NCBI RefSeq assembly: GCF_019320115.1
Contig: NC_089585.1
Coordinates: 143,919,769 to 143,983,768, forward strand
DNA: 64,000 nucleotides
DNA from: Miscanthus floridulus
Taxonomy: Eukaryota > Streptophyta > Magnoliopsida > Poales > Poaceae
Direction: 5' to 3'
Under the pieces are notes generated by a model, which worked only from the letters and a program-made list of their open reading frames with translations, did not search any database and was not told where the DNA came from. Positions 29,772-42,775 of the stretch are shown here, piece after piece. Each line of letters begins with the position of its first letter. Positions within the stretch are counted from its first letter, which is position 1. The position numbers and the translations under genes were made by a program.

Positions 29772-32700
29772 GTGATCATAAAATAAGGGTCATGCACCGG
29801 GGCTTGCCTTGGGCAGGCGACGGGTCAGCAAGGTCAGCACCAAAAGGCTCCGGGGCTCCCTCCTGCATGAGGATCTCCTACTCGTACTCCTCAATGACTT
29901 TCTCGTACTCCTGTTCGTCCACGGGCACGAACTCTACCAACTCGTGATCAACATGCATGAAATGATGATGCAATACTTAGTAATACGGCAACAACATCTC
30001 TTAAAATGAAAATACATCTATCTCACTACTAAGCTAGTGCTATCGACCAAGGTACTAAGTTACCTATTGTTACCAATAACAAATATGAAGCATGACATAC
30101 TATTATCATAGCAACTACATATATTCTTACTCCTGACGCCGATCTACTCCATATATGATAAAACAAGGATAATAGCTACTCTACTCATCAAACTACTCTA
30201 GGGCCTACAAAATTTACAACAAGTACATAATAATCTAGTGAGCCTACTGTAAATTTTTTTATAGCTATAGCTATCACCAATTTACCACAAAAAATCCTAC
30301 ACTTATTAATCTACATAATACTAAGCTTTCTCGTTTGGCTTTATGAACCTATCACTATCATAGCTATCTGTAAACTAACTACACTAACAGATATATGGCA
30401 TTTTTGTGAACCTAACAAACTTGGTTTCACTATTTTAGACATCTACATAATTTACTATTATTTCTCAAATTTCAACTAAAAGCTATATTGAATAAACATT
30501 TCCTAATTTACTGGAAATTGGAAAATGCATTCCTCAGCGCGGCCCACAAGCGAGCAGCACAGCCCACTACCACAACCCGCGCGCGCACCAACGTGGCCCA
30601 CGCGGCGGCCTGCTCCCGCGACCATGGCCCAACACAGGGAGACCCACCCGCGCGCCGGCTAATATGCAAAAGAGACCTCAGTTTTTAGCTAAATGAATCT
30701 GCAGTCCCTTCTACTATTCTACTCTCTCACTGACGCTCGCACTTAACCCTCCGGCTCATTTTGAATTTATGTTACGACGCCCCTGGCCGGAATTGAAAGA
30801 GGTCGTGGCATCTCCGGCCAACGTCGGCGAGCATAGACCTCCTCGGCAGCAATACTCGCCACCGAGACACTTGTCAACGCAAGCGCAGTAGAAAGAGGTA
30901 CCAATCATCATGATTGGTGGCGTATAAAGGCATGGCCATGCACCATGGTAGGATTTGGCCACTGGTGACACCGACGCTGGCTAAACGTCAAGCCCAACGC
31001 TACCATTACTACCTAGCCTCCATTCCTAGAGTACCGCTAACACCCTAGAGGTTTGAGATACACCCGTTCTACTCCCAATCAAACCGGCCACATACACAGC
31101 GGCAACACGGCACCCACCGACGGTGGCCACGTGCTCTGGTGAGCCTCAGCCCCAACCGACCCAACCAGCCACCCTAGGAGCAGGAGGACCTCACTAGAGA
31201 CGTGTAGGACAGCTTGGAGGAGGTCATGGGGCACTACAAGGTGACTGGCCATGTACATGGGGTCGCTCTGGTTCACGACGAGCGCGACGACGATGTTCTC
31301 GGCAACCTGCTGCTCCGCCGGCAAAACTACTACACGGGCGAGGCAACCAAGTCAATCACTGACGCAAAGCACAGCTCAATTGAAACAATGGAGCATAGCA
31401 CAATGCCCTGGCTGCGCGCCCACCTCGGCGGCCATGGCGGACCGCCGTGAGGGGAACACCCCGCATTACCTCACTATAGGATGAACGCTCATCGGGATGA
31501 CTCCAATCAGAAGCTAACTACCCGAGCTTATTATGTGCACGGTTAATTGGAAGGATATGGAGTACGTAAGGCCAATTGCTTGGGTGAAGCTTTTCGGACT
31601 TATGGCGGTCGACGGTGGCAAAAACTTAAATCGACGCCCGGACATCGTACTACCGCAACAGTGGTGGGTTAGGCATGAAGCTATACTCCCACCCGACCTC
31701 CAAACGTGCGCGGTAACAAGGATGGGGCCACCTCAGTGGTTTAGCCTTAGCACGGCTCGGTTGGCCGATGACCTTCTAGACAATGTGACGGGAAACCTGG
31801 CATGGCCTCATGCGCAAACATGAAAGCAAGGGCAAGTAGGGCAAGCCCACACGTGCGTAGCCGAAACATCGACGGGAGCAGTAACTGCGTGGTAGTGGTG
31901 GACAGCACGCAACACGACTGGGGTGTAGTGCGGCGCGGCGGTGAGCCACGGGCTTAGGTGGACATGATGGATGAGGTAGGGTAGCCAGGCTTGCTGGGCC
32001 CAACATGCGCGTGTGCGAGCGGGTAGCGTGCTAGGCGCGACAGTGGTAGTGTGGCCGGCGTGGCGGTGCATGTGGGCACGCTTGGGCGAGCGGCGACACC
32101 AGCTGGGTCATGGTGACCACGCCCAGACATCGAAACCTACTAGGAACGTGCCTTGCATGCATTTTAAAGTTGCTACAAAAACCAATTCGAGGATCCAGTA
32201 ACTACACCACCTATTTTATGCAGTAGCTGGTATATCAGGCTACTAAAAGAAACCCAAAAACCATGCCACTCCCTAACCTGATCGTTCTACAAAAATTGTC
32301 AAACGTAGCTTCGTCAACGCGTTGTCCTGACTTAGGAAATTTCGGCTAAGTCCTAAACGATTTCGAGTTGAATGCGATTTCCAAGCTAGTTGATACACTA
32401 GCTAGCGAATCCCAGTTCTCGACCGCACATATTTCATCGTCGCCTACTGAAGTTCAGTGCTATAAACTTTACTAAAGTTCCGCATCTGCGTTCCATAGCA
32501 TTTCCGTTCAATAAAGATTCATTTAGAACCCTAAGTAATACAACGCGACATCAAATGTACATGCGTTTCGATGTTTCAAATGAGCGTTTCAAGTCCCGTA
32601 TATTGCTTTATACCCTATATTACATACATGTACACACAAGTATAATACTCATGCAGTGTTTTAGTAAAAAGCTGAAAAGTGTAACACCGAGGGTGTTACA
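28428..32700 (-). mobile_element. solo LTR, 4.27 kb, Tekay/Del-type chromovirus (inferred)
   Basis: On the minus strand it begins TGTAACACCCTCGGTGTTAC at 32700 and ends GGTTCTACCACA at 28428. A perfect target duplication CCTTG lies at 28423-28427 and 32701-32705. Blocks match the 33001-38642 LTR in opposite orientation, for example around 29070-29110 versus 37950-37990 and 28540-28560 versus 38515-38535. No gag-pol is present. The family call rests on the TGTAACACC ends, great length and the initiator-Met PBS of its relative. It contains an (AT)n microsatellite and GC-rich tracts but no recognised gene. Confidence 0.82.
29708..29768. repeat. (AT)n microsatellite
   Basis: About 30 uninterrupted AT units within the solo LTR. 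Confidence 0.95.
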
Positions 32701-32725
32701 CCTTGGAACTTATGACTTACCAAAC

Positions 32726-33000
32726 TGTTGACATAAAAATGTGATGATGTGATCAACACACAGCAAGCCGAAGGATTTGAGCGGAATGAGATCAGAGATC
32801 TGCTTGGCTTCAATATAGAACCAGTCGATTCTAAAAACCTAACGATGTGCCAATCAATTTGACCTGTAATTGATAAGGAGAAGAAATCTTATTAGTAATT
32901 TAATGGTGGAACAATGTCGGTGTTGCTCCGGACCATTCTAAATATACGGCTAAGTAGCCACTTCAATAAGGCTATCGACTAAATAGTCGATATTCAGCGT
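32726..33000 (-). mobile_element. LTR fragment related to the G2 family, truncated
   Basis: Starts TGTTGACATAAAAATGTG and shares ordered blocks with the G2 LTR: ACACACAGCAAGCCGAA, AATTTGACCTG, a TGTCGG..CCGGAC core, ATATACGGC, AAGTAGCCACTT. It is cut at 33000/33001 by the next LTR. Considerably diverged, so it is an older insertion. Confidence 0.6.
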
Positions 33001-36000
33001 TGTAACACCCCTGGTGTTATGAGCTTGTTTAGCATCCGTGATTTAGGCCTAAGAGAAATTTCCTAGGAACGAGTTTCTCATATTTTGATTTAAAACATAC
33101 TCGACGTGATGAATGAATCCTATGCGACTTAATTTTGTGGACTCGAATCAACGCCCAAGTTAAATTACTCAGTGCATAAAGATATTTAGGAAATGTCGAA
33201 CGATGATGCTAGCGAACTATTTATTTTGTTAGATTAAGCATGAAAAGCAACTTTTATAGATAAAATAAAATCTATTAATAAATAGAACGATATATATATA
33301 TATATACTCATGGGTTTATTTTGTTAAGCACGAACTGACGAGAAAGACAACGCGGTAGCTTTGTTTATTTTTTCAGGCATTCAGCGTACTTCACCTTGCT
33401 TTGCAATTATGCACCGTCTCGTCTCCCACCGTAGCTCTACATCCCGGCGCGTCGGTGTGCCCGCGCTCCTGTTTTCTCTCCCCCGCTTGCGTCGTGTCCA
33501 ATATTTTTAATGGGAGCACGTGGTTCTGCCCATGCCGTGTCCTCTCTCCACCAGTGCACGTACACAACACACTCGTGGAGCATGTGGCGTCCTTGCTATT
33601 GCCACTGTAACTCCTGCATTAATGAGAGTTGGCCAAATCGCGCTGCTTTCTTTCTTCCTTTTCTATTTCTGCTTGCCTCTGTCTCTGATTGTCCTTATCT
33701 GCATTGCTTGTCTCTGTTGCTTGCCTTGCGTGCCACTGCTGTCTACCTCTAGGCTGTGCACCCTAACATGTCCGCAGTGCCAACACGTGTGCCGCTCAGT
33801 CGCAGTCGTGTCAAGATCAGGCCAGCGCACTTTACAGCACAAGTAGCCAAGCCTTCACTATCGTAGCAGACCTTTTCCTCCTCTGCCTCTGCTCCCTTTT
33901 ACTATTCTGGTCTCTGCTTCTGTCTGTCGGCCTTAATTATCTCTGGCTGCCTCTCCTTACTTTTGCCTACCCCTGTGCCGAGCCGAGCTACTCCGCTCCA
34001 TCTCCATTGCCCAGCGCCTGAGCCATGCTACGCCCCAGCGCCACTACCGTAGCTCCTCGCTATGGCCACACGCCTCACGCCCGCGTCGCATTGGCCTTCC
34101 CCCCACGCGCGAAGCTCCTCGGCCCGTTCAATGGAGCCGCGCATAGCTTTCGCCTGCCAAGCCACACGCGACTTCCTTCCTCGCTCCTCGCCACTGTAGA
34201 GCGTCCAGACGGACCACGACCAGCCGCTGTATCATAGCACGCTACTCATCCTCTCTCCGTTTCACCTCCGTCCGCCATGCCCACCACAATCGCAGTCACT
34301 GGTGCCCCCTCCTCGGTTCCCGCCCACAGCCCCACAGCAACCTAGAGCCGCGCTGGATCCTAGCCCTACTCTTCCTTGCCTCCAGCCGCTCCACGCTCTG
34401 GACCGCTAGCGCCATGGCCACGACCCACCTCCCGGTTCCCTACTGCCTCATGCATGCCCCTGACCCCACGCCGACCTGCTACTCCTCAATGCCCAAGCCG
34501 CAGCGCCCCATGCCCCGGCACCCCTGCTTGTTTCCCTTCCCAGGGGCCATAGCAGTCGTGGTGCGCCGATGTGGCTTGTCTGTTGCGTGTGCGAGCGAGC
34601 ACGCGTGGGCCCCCACAGCCGCTGTTGGACTGTCGCCTTGGCACTACCCCTCCCAAGTCTCGCACCGCATCCCCGTCGTGACGTGCCACCACGCCACCTT
34701 CCCTACGCTGCTCCTCCCATGGCCATCGTCGGGCCAGGGAAGCCGCCACTTCCTCACTCCATCGTCGCTGCTTCCTACGGTCTCACGCGAGCACTGTGCT
34801 GGCGTGCTGCCATCGCCTGCTGTCATGGTCACGTAGTCTCCCATGCTGCTCACCGACCGACTTTTCATCATCACCGTGTCCTTCCCGGTTGGGATTGACC
34901 GCCGACCAGACCTCCTTTGCTCCTCGGTATGAAGAAAATGAAGTGAGAAGGGTATGAATCCAAGTAGAAACTTTGTACAGGGTCCTTACTACGAAATACG
35001 TGACCTAGGTGAATAGTGCATAAGTCCTGTGGATTGATTTAAGAAATGTGCAGGGACCGAACTGGAAAAGTACCGCCGCTACGCTGCGTTGGGCTACCTT
35101 GCCACGCTTGGGCCGCTCGCCCCGCTTGGGCCGGCATACTCCCACGTGGTTGGGCCGCGCTTGCTGTTCGTTTGGGCCGCCAGCCTCCTCTATGGGCCAC
35201 GCGCCACGCGCCCTGGCCTGGGCCGTCGGCCGCGCGCCTTCCTGGACCGGCTTATGTCTGCGCGATTGGGCCACCGTTCACGCCGTGCCCACTAGGGCCG
35301 AACCAGATCCGCCTGCGCTGGGCCGCTTATGCATGCTATGCCGAGCTGGCCATGCCGTTATCATGGGCCGCTGGGCCGATTTGGTTGCCGCCGGTAATTT
35401 CATTTTTCTAAATGATTTTCTAATATAGGTTTCTAGTTAACTTGTAAAACCAATGTAAAATAGTAGAGGAATCCAAAAATAGTGAAACCAGTTTTGTTGA
35501 GTTCCAAAAATCATGATCTACCTATTAGTATATTTTGTTCACATAGTTTGATAATGTTCTTGGAAGCTATATAATTAATTTAAGGTATTTAATATTGTAA
35601 AAATATAAACTTGTATGAATTGTTGTGATAAATTGGTAATAATGTTTGATCTAAAATTTTTACAGTAGGCTCCTAGCAATATTAGGTACTCACTGTAATT
35701 TTTGTAGCTCCAGTATAATTAGTTTGCTATATAGATAACAATGCCCTATTTCAAAAAATGGTTAAATCAATAGAATGAAATAAAGAAACACCTTGAGTTT
35801 ATATATAACTAAAATAATTGTTGGGAAATAACGTCTTATTCGACAACTTGGATACGTAGACCAGCGTTAGAGCTATCTCAGTTAGCTTGTGAGGCAGTGA
35901 TCGGATTTCTAAGCATTTCAGCTATTGTTGATTATTTACATCTATGCATTTGCATCAATACATATCATATAGGTACTGATAATGGGTCAATGGGTCAATT

Positions 36001-38642
36001 GAAGGATGAGTGGGAATCTGAAGATAGGTGTAATGGTATTCTCTCCTAGGAGATGAATGCAATGGGCTTTCTATTCAGATGATGGTGGATGATCTAAAGA
36101 TGCAGATACTAACTTTTTAATATATATCTTACCTAGGCAAGCCCCAATACATAACCCCTACTTTTTTGTAGTTTAAATTATATTTGTGCATTAAGTTTTA
36201 AGGAGTTGAATGAAATCCACTTGCATATATACATCTTATCCTATGAGTCTTACTAGTATGATAGGATCGTATAGATTGCTATGCTACAGGACTCCGGTAG
36301 AAGTCGAGTGATTGCTTGTCACTCGTGAGAGATAGGAAATATATTATTGGATTATTATCACTTGGAATATATAAAGATGGTGGAAAGGAAAATGGTGATC
36401 GGGCAGGGATATGGTTTGGGTATTGGTAGGTGTAAGAGATTGTGTCGACGTGGACGTGGGGCATGGCTTGGTTACACTATTTTCTCTGTCCGTGTCGGTT
36501 AAAGACCGATCATTGCATAAGCCATCGAGGCAAGTCACAGATTTATTATCCCGAGCATATACTTGTGTATGAGCGCTTGGAAGACTTGTTGCTCTCTTGT
36601 CGTGGGTTCTAGCTCTTTTTGGACTGACTGTCAGGGTTTTGTTTTTATGGAGGAGGTCCTTGCACTGCACTGAGTCTGGGACTTAGGGGCAGGGGCTTGG
36701 AGTCCTAGTTTAGATTGGGACCTAGGACCCTAGGATAGGAGAGTGATGGGTAGGTTCTTCTTGTACCTTGGGTACAAGCGGGGCATGTGTTTTTCGGGGT
36801 ACCCTAGCTGGGGACATTTAAAAATGGCAATGGGTAAAATCAGCGCGGGTATAGGAATCACAAACCCGCACCCACGGACAATATATCTATGCTCGCGCCT
36901 GCGCTCCACTATCCGCGGGCATGTTTTGCCCATGGGCATGCCCAGCATACTCGCTAGAGACAGGCAACCTGCGCAGGCAGGGATGGTGGCATGGGTGGGA
37001 GCTTCGGAAGCAGGGAGGATGGCGGCCGTTGTCGGAGCCTCAGAGTGGGGAGGATGGTGGCCGGCAAAGGAGCCTCGGTGCGGGGAGGCCTGATGTCCGG
37101 CGACCGGCGTCAGAGGGGCGAGGCCTACCTACCAGATCCGGTGGTGGAGGCCATCGAAGGGGGAGAAGGCACTGTGCTGCTGCTAGAATCACCGCCATAG
37201 GTGGGAGTGGACCGCCGGTGCGAGCGCTAGCCACCAGCACTGAATCATAGCTAGCAGTGCTAGGATCTGGCCGCCCACCAATAGATCCGGCCGCCGCCAC
37301 TGCATGCGCCCTCTCCCGCCGCATCTGTAGGTGGTGGAGGGGGAGCGGGCCATTGCCGCTTCAAGGAGGAGTGTGCGCCAGCTAGAGGGGTAGAGGAGGA
37401 GTGCACACTGGCCATAGGAGGAGCAAGCGCCGTCGGAAGAGGAGTGCGCGCCAGATCCGGCCTCCCCGGCCATGCCGCCGCTAGATCTGTCCTTCCACGC
37501 TCCACTAGGGTTGGATCCATGCCGTGGTGGAGTCACGACGTGGGAGGGGGAGGAAGGGAGAGGGAGGGAGAGGGATCCCTCCATGGTGGAGAGGAAGAGA
37601 GAGCGTGGGGGAGAGGGGAAACCTAGAAACCACCGGATCTAGGGAGGCACAACGCGCCGACGCCGATGGGGAGGCCAAGCACCGATGGGGGATGACGGAT
37701 GAGTGAACTGAAACCCTAGAATCTAAAGGTTATATAGCTCTTACGCAGTGGCTCCACATGTCAGTGTGGGTTTCATGGGTTTACAGATGTGGGCATGCTC
37801 TTTTTTTACCCATTTACCTTTGCCCGTTGGGCACAACTCAATGCCCGCGTCCATGCCCACGGGCATAGGTTCGTGCCCGTATCCACGCCCACCGGGTCGG
37901 GTGCCCACGGGGTATGCGGATATTTTTTGCTCGTTGCCATATTTAGGGACATTGATTCGTGAATCGCCGCCGAGTCGGTACGGCTTGTTTCATGCCTAGC
38001 ACCATAGTAAGAACTGAAAGATGAAAGATGAATTGGAAAAAGGAAATCTAATTGCTTACCACCTGTCTGAAAGTAGCACAGGTGCTTACATAGAATGGTT
38101 AGTTATTGAACCAATGCGGCTATTAATAAAAATCGAATATAAGGACGCACGCTTAGTAATGCTTCCTGCAGATGCAATAAACCTACAAGCCAGATAGGCT
38201 TGCATATCCTTGGAGTCTTTTCTTTCCTCCTATCGGGTAAGTCTTGCTGAGTACAATTGAGTACTCAGGGTTTTATTCCCCTGTTGCAGGTGATAGGTGG
38301 ATGCTAGAGCTGACCCTTGTATGCAGATTCCTTCTGGTGGACTCAGAGAGGATTTTCTTTATGCTACGATCATAGTTTTTATTTATAACTCTCACTAAAT
38401 GTTTTTATGAAAGTAAAGTATTACAATCTGTTGTCATAATTTACATATCAATGATTCATCATGCTATGAATAGATGTAAGCTTTATTCTCTCATTTTTTA
38501 TCCTGATGGAAAATATGGATTTTCGGGTTCTCCCTCTGGTTGTGCCCGATGGAACCGAGTAATTTGGTGACCTCCCTTGAGTCCTTAGTTTCTAATGGAA
38601 GACGAGCACTCCTGGGAGGTATTAGATTAGGTGGTTCTGCCA
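33001..38642 (+). repeat. long LTR of a second chromovirus-type element (5.6 kb including a hAT insertion)
   Basis: Begins TGTAACACCCCTGGTGTTAT and ends GGTGGTTCTGCCA, and is immediately followed by a PBS. Without the 1.1-kb hAT-like insertion and its duplicated target it would be about 4.5 kb, close to the 4.27-kb solo LTR. It contains GC-rich stretches (33400-34900, 35050-35400) with open frames but no recognised protein. The rest of the element lies beyond the CACTA insertion, so its target duplication cannot be checked. Confidence 0.75.
36819..37945. mobile_element. hAT-like non-autonomous element, 1,127 bp
   Basis: Imperfect inverted ends TAAAAATGGCAATGGG (left) and the complement of GCTCGTTGCCATATTTA (right). 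An exact 8-bp target duplication GGGACATT lies at 36811-36818 and 37946-37953, the length diagnostic for hAT. Removing it restores the sequence found in the related solo LTR (GGGGACATTGATTCGTGAAT). The interior is GC-rich with frames on both strands but no transposase recognised. Confidence 0.85.
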
Positions 38643-38646
38643 TAGG

Positions 38647-38658
38647 TGGTATCAGAGC
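38647..38658 (+). other. primer-binding site, initiator-Met tRNA
   Basis: TGGTATCAGAGC, the standard plant initiator methionine tRNA complement, four bases after the LTR end at 38642. Confidence 0.85.
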
Positions 38659-38798
38659 GTAAATGAGGAAATAAAGCTTCAAAAACCTTTTCTAAAATAA
38701 AATTTAACAATAAATTCTTTCCAAAAGAATAGGACGTTTGCATGCGAAGTTATATAAGTAGCCCTATTACTAATGTTATGTATCTAGGATAGATGACA

Positions 38799-39260
38799 CA
38801 CTATGCCAGAAAACCTTATCAGTGACGTGTGTAGAGGGTCATCAGTGACGCGTAAAACACGCGTCACTATTCTTGCGTCTGTGATAAGGGCACATTAGTG
38901 ACGCGTAAAAATGCGTCACTGATAGGAAACTATCCGTGACGCATATTTAGAACACGAGTCACTGATAACGCGAACATGCGTCACCGATAACTGTAAGACA
39001 CGTCACTGATAAGGAAATAGAGTGACGCTTATTCAGAATACGCGTCACTGAAAACGGGAACACGCGTCACTGATAAATCCATATTAGCGACATGCTGTGG
39101 GAACCCACGTCACTAATAAGTCTATATCAGCGACACGTTGTGGTAACACACGTCACGAATAAGGATATATGAGTGACACATACTAAGAATATGCGTCACT
39201 AATTTGCGTCACTGATAATTTGATATTAGTGACTCATGTCTGTCTAATGTGTCACTGATA
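38799..39260. repeat. CACTA terminus with subterminal repeats
   Basis: Many copies of a 10-12 bp word (GTGACGCGT / GCGTCACTGATAA) in both orientations within 450 bp. In En/Spm elements such repeats are transposase-accessory (TNPA-type) binding sites. Confidence 0.85.
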
Positions 39261-39316
39261 GCATATAACAAATGTACACATTGCTCATCAGAACCCCACA
39301 TCGTTCACAGAACAAA

Positions 39317-39362
39317 TATATATATATATATATATAATATATATATATAATATATATATATA
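39317..39362. repeat. AT-rich microsatellite
   Basis: Runs of (AT)n broken by AA steps, just inside the subterminal repeats. Confidence 0.9.
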
Positions 39363-40535
39363 AGTCATCAATATGTAACATGTTCACACGAGATAGACAT
39401 CAAGTTCAACAGATTCACATTTATATCAAATGTTCACAACTTGTTCAAAATCCATCACAACTTGTTCAAAATCCATCTAAACATTGGGCTTAATTTATTT
39501 ACTCACACACTACATCACTGGACTCACACTGATAATGGCAAACACACATCACTAGTCATGATAGAACTCTCCTTTCTTCTTGATGACTTGTTCCACTAAG
39601 AACCTAGCTAGCTTTTCTCTAATCATGAGCATATCGATGGGCGTCGTCAACACTTCAAATTCCTGTGTCAAGATAGAACTTTGGTAAAAAAAGAAAACAT
39701 GGTATAGTACAATGTACAGGACAATATAGACAATCAATGTAAAAAATCACAGTTGCTAAGCTTGATGCAAACAATCAAGGGACATAGGAACATCCGCAGA
39801 TGTGGAAATTCATTAGCAAGCAGATGGTGTTGTGCCTATGTCTATCACTGAGTAAAATATATAGGCAGCGTAAAGCATCGAGCATTCAAGCTTATGACTA
39901 AAGTAGTACTGTGCATGTTTCCACCGAAAAGAAACTGCAGAGTTTTCTTCTACATCAAGGGAATAGCCTACAAATATAGTGAAATCGCATTAAGGTTTGA
40001 AATACAACTGTTACTTAAGACTTTTTTCTGGACACGCAGGACTGTTTCCTTGAGACTGATTTGAAGATAGAATGCTGAGGCCACACAAACTTTTTCATCA
40101 AGACTATGAGCAATCGGCTAGTGCCACTATTACCGAATAATGATACTCAAATTGAAACACAAACTGGCCACTGCGACAATGGCCACACTATATCCGAGTG
40201 CTAGGAAACAAATAAACAATCAGAGAAAATAATCTATTAGCTAGCTGCATGCTCCTAATCCAATCACTAAACTACCTGGAGCATAAGGAGGTTCAGCTGC
40301 AAAAGCACAGAGCTGGCACATGCTCCTCCACCCTCATCAGATCACTCCCCAAAATGAAAAGACAGGTAGCAATACAAATAAAGCCTCCACCTTTTCTCTT
40401 CTCTTGAGATAGAAAAAGACAGGTAGCAGAACAAGTACCATGGGCTAAAAACTATACTAGGACATGACATAGTCACACACACTCAAACAACCATGGGCCA
40501 TTATATTTGCACATCCAAAGTTTAGATATGAATAC
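39363..40535. other. CACTA 3' flank, no exon recognised
   Basis: AT-rich sequence downstream of the Ulp1 exons; presumably 3' UTR/introns of the second CACTA gene. Confidence 0.45.
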
Positions 40536-41201
40536 CTCAGAGTATTCCAAGTTTGTCTTTCTCATAGCTAAAAACAAGTGGTGTGCAGCATACCAGCCAG
40601 ATGACTTAGCAGAAGATTGTTGAAGGCACTGTGACAAATATATATAGAACACAATAATTTGAAAATGGAAGTTGAACACAGTACTTAATATACTAGAGGC
40701 ACAATATTGACTTTTATTTTTGGAAGCACTTACCGCATATTTAAAAGCGTGTTTCAATGGGTGTGGTCTGTCTTTCAGCTTGTTTGTGTGTCTTGCAAAA
40801 GCCCTACATGTAAGAGTACAACACACACATATATATGGCTCATTATGTTGGTTCAATGATATTGGCACTTATGAAACAAGTCAATAGTAGGTAAGCAAAC
40901 AACTCACTCGTCAATCAACAGTTTTAGCACGCTAAAATCATGGTTTTCAGATCTGTTGGAATCAAGGTATATGACCTTATTCCACTTTTGAATTATTACC
41001 ACGATGATCCAATGATCACCAGCTAAGCCACCAGAGTTGTAGGCAAACATTATGTAGTCATTCTTGGTATACTTGGTGAAGGCTTTTTGTACATACTGTA
41101 GAACTTTGTCTCTATCAAATGTTATGTTGTCCAGTGACATCACTTGTGGATCTAGAAAGCCCACATGAATGTACTTAGCCTTAGCTTCCACAACCAGTGA
41201 T
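40536..41201 (-). pseudogene. Ulp1-like (C48) cysteine protease part of the CACTA second gene
   Basis: Three exons with GT-AG borders: 41201-40908, 40803-40734 and 40628-40536. Exon 1 reads KYIHVGFLDPQVMSLDNITF, then DHWIIVVII and KVIYLDSNRSENH, which are the catalytic His and Asp neighbourhoods of Ulp1/SENP-type desumoylase-like proteases found in grass CACTA elements. Exon 3 reads CLQQSSAKSSGWYAAHHLF. The oxyanion-hole Gln is present, but where the family has LCGYY the sequence has SSGWY, so the nucleophile Cys appears replaced by Ser. It is probably the C-terminal part of the gene that begins at 44882. Confidence 0.65.
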
Positions 41202-42775
41202 CTAAAAATAAGAAAGAACATGTAAACAACATGAGTACATAAACCAAAAGGGATATGCCTAGAGAAAATGAGTATAGAACAGCCGATGAACTGCAAGCAT
41301 ATGTATCTGGGTCAGCTACTTCAACCAGCTTAATTGCATTTTATCTGGGTCAGCTAGAATACACATGATGCAGAGCATGAAAATTGAAGTTTAACGTCTG
41401 TACTCTGTACCTCAACTCATGCAAGGTAAACCAAGCACAAAATTGATGTTTATGTTTAGTTTTATTCTAGAAGCACTCTAAACATGTTCAAAAGTTGACA
41501 TGTTCAAAAGCTGACATGTTCAAAAGCGGTTCTGCAAAAATAGCAACTGGCAATAAACAAAGGCACAATAGCAGCTATCAAAACAGAACTGTATAAACAA
41601 GACCTAGTAGGTTCTGTAAAGGACCAAAGTAATAGTATCAGTAACCGGATAAAAGCTGCTGGCCAACATAGTTATTTTGTTTGCCAGAACAGTTAAACCC
41701 ACCTACAAACAATCTACTTTAACTCTGCCACTACCAATTGTCCCTGAACTACTATGTGTTAAAGGTAATTGGTTTGTCTATGCTGAAGCCAACCAGTTTA
41801 GCTGTTAACTGGAGATTAATAGTGTGGAACAAAATTCGGCAAAAAACTGATGTCAGGTGGTCACTCAGACAATAATCAAAATACAGTCAGTGAACCAAAC
41901 CAAATTCAACATGAAGTTAACAGAGCAACGCAAAGGTTGAGTTGAAAGAGCATATCTTTTATTCATGTTTATCAGTTATGTAGGATCTCTGGTCATACAA
42001 CACATGGAAAAACTTGAAACTTTTGGCATGCTCACACTCAACCTTAGAAATAGAAATACTACAATGGGTGAGAAAAAAAACCTATCATGCCCAAGCCCAA
42101 TCTATGCCTGGATGGCGTGTAGCGTGCAGCAGCAGCAGGGGAGATATACCATCGGAACAGAAAAGCTGACATGTTCAAAAGCTATAGCTCAAATACTATG
42201 CCCTTACATATGTACCAAAAAAGCCCTGAAACTAAATTTCACATCCTCTCTTTTCTCGCTTATTCGGTTATTTCTTTTGAGAATATGGAGTACCTCTTTA
42301 GACAAAATATGATCCAAACACGGTGGAATCAAATTCCACCAATCTGAGCTCTTGTGCAGCCTAGTAATTTCTTGAGAGAAATTCATGGATAAAGTTAGGG
42401 GCACATAACTAATAGAAAATGTTCTGCTCATAGTACATTATATATATATATACCTTCTATCTTTGCCTGATTGTTATACATTTTAGTTACCAAATACTCT
42501 ATATGGAGATGGCTAGATACAAATGTAGGTATGATATAGATAGTTTTCATAATGACATAGGTGGATGATTTATTTATTAGATGGTTACTTTAAATGTAAG
42601 GAGAACTACTATCAGCTATGACCTTATTTCTGTTCTTCTACCATGGGGTAACAAAAGTAAAGAACACAGATTTGTTTGGAGGTACTTACAATATCCAGCA
42701 TTGAAGAAGAGAGGCATCCAATGCCCCAAATTGGAAGAGGTCATACAGAAAATTGTATCTCAAGCCTGACTTTGA
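41202..42775. other. CACTA gene introns, no clear exon
   Basis: AT-rich. A minus-strand frame near 42204-42431 (contains EITRLHKSSDWWNLIPP) may be a further exon linking the TNP1-like and Ulp1 parts, but I could not confirm it. Confidence 0.35.

Noticed and set aside
33400..34900. Long GC-rich frames inside the chromovirus LTR
   Set aside because: They lie within an LTR, overlap on both strands, and resemble no protein family.
36921..37706. Gly/Arg/Ser-rich frames on both strands
   Set aside because: They are inside a hAT-like element and compositionally biased, with no transposase or host domain seen.
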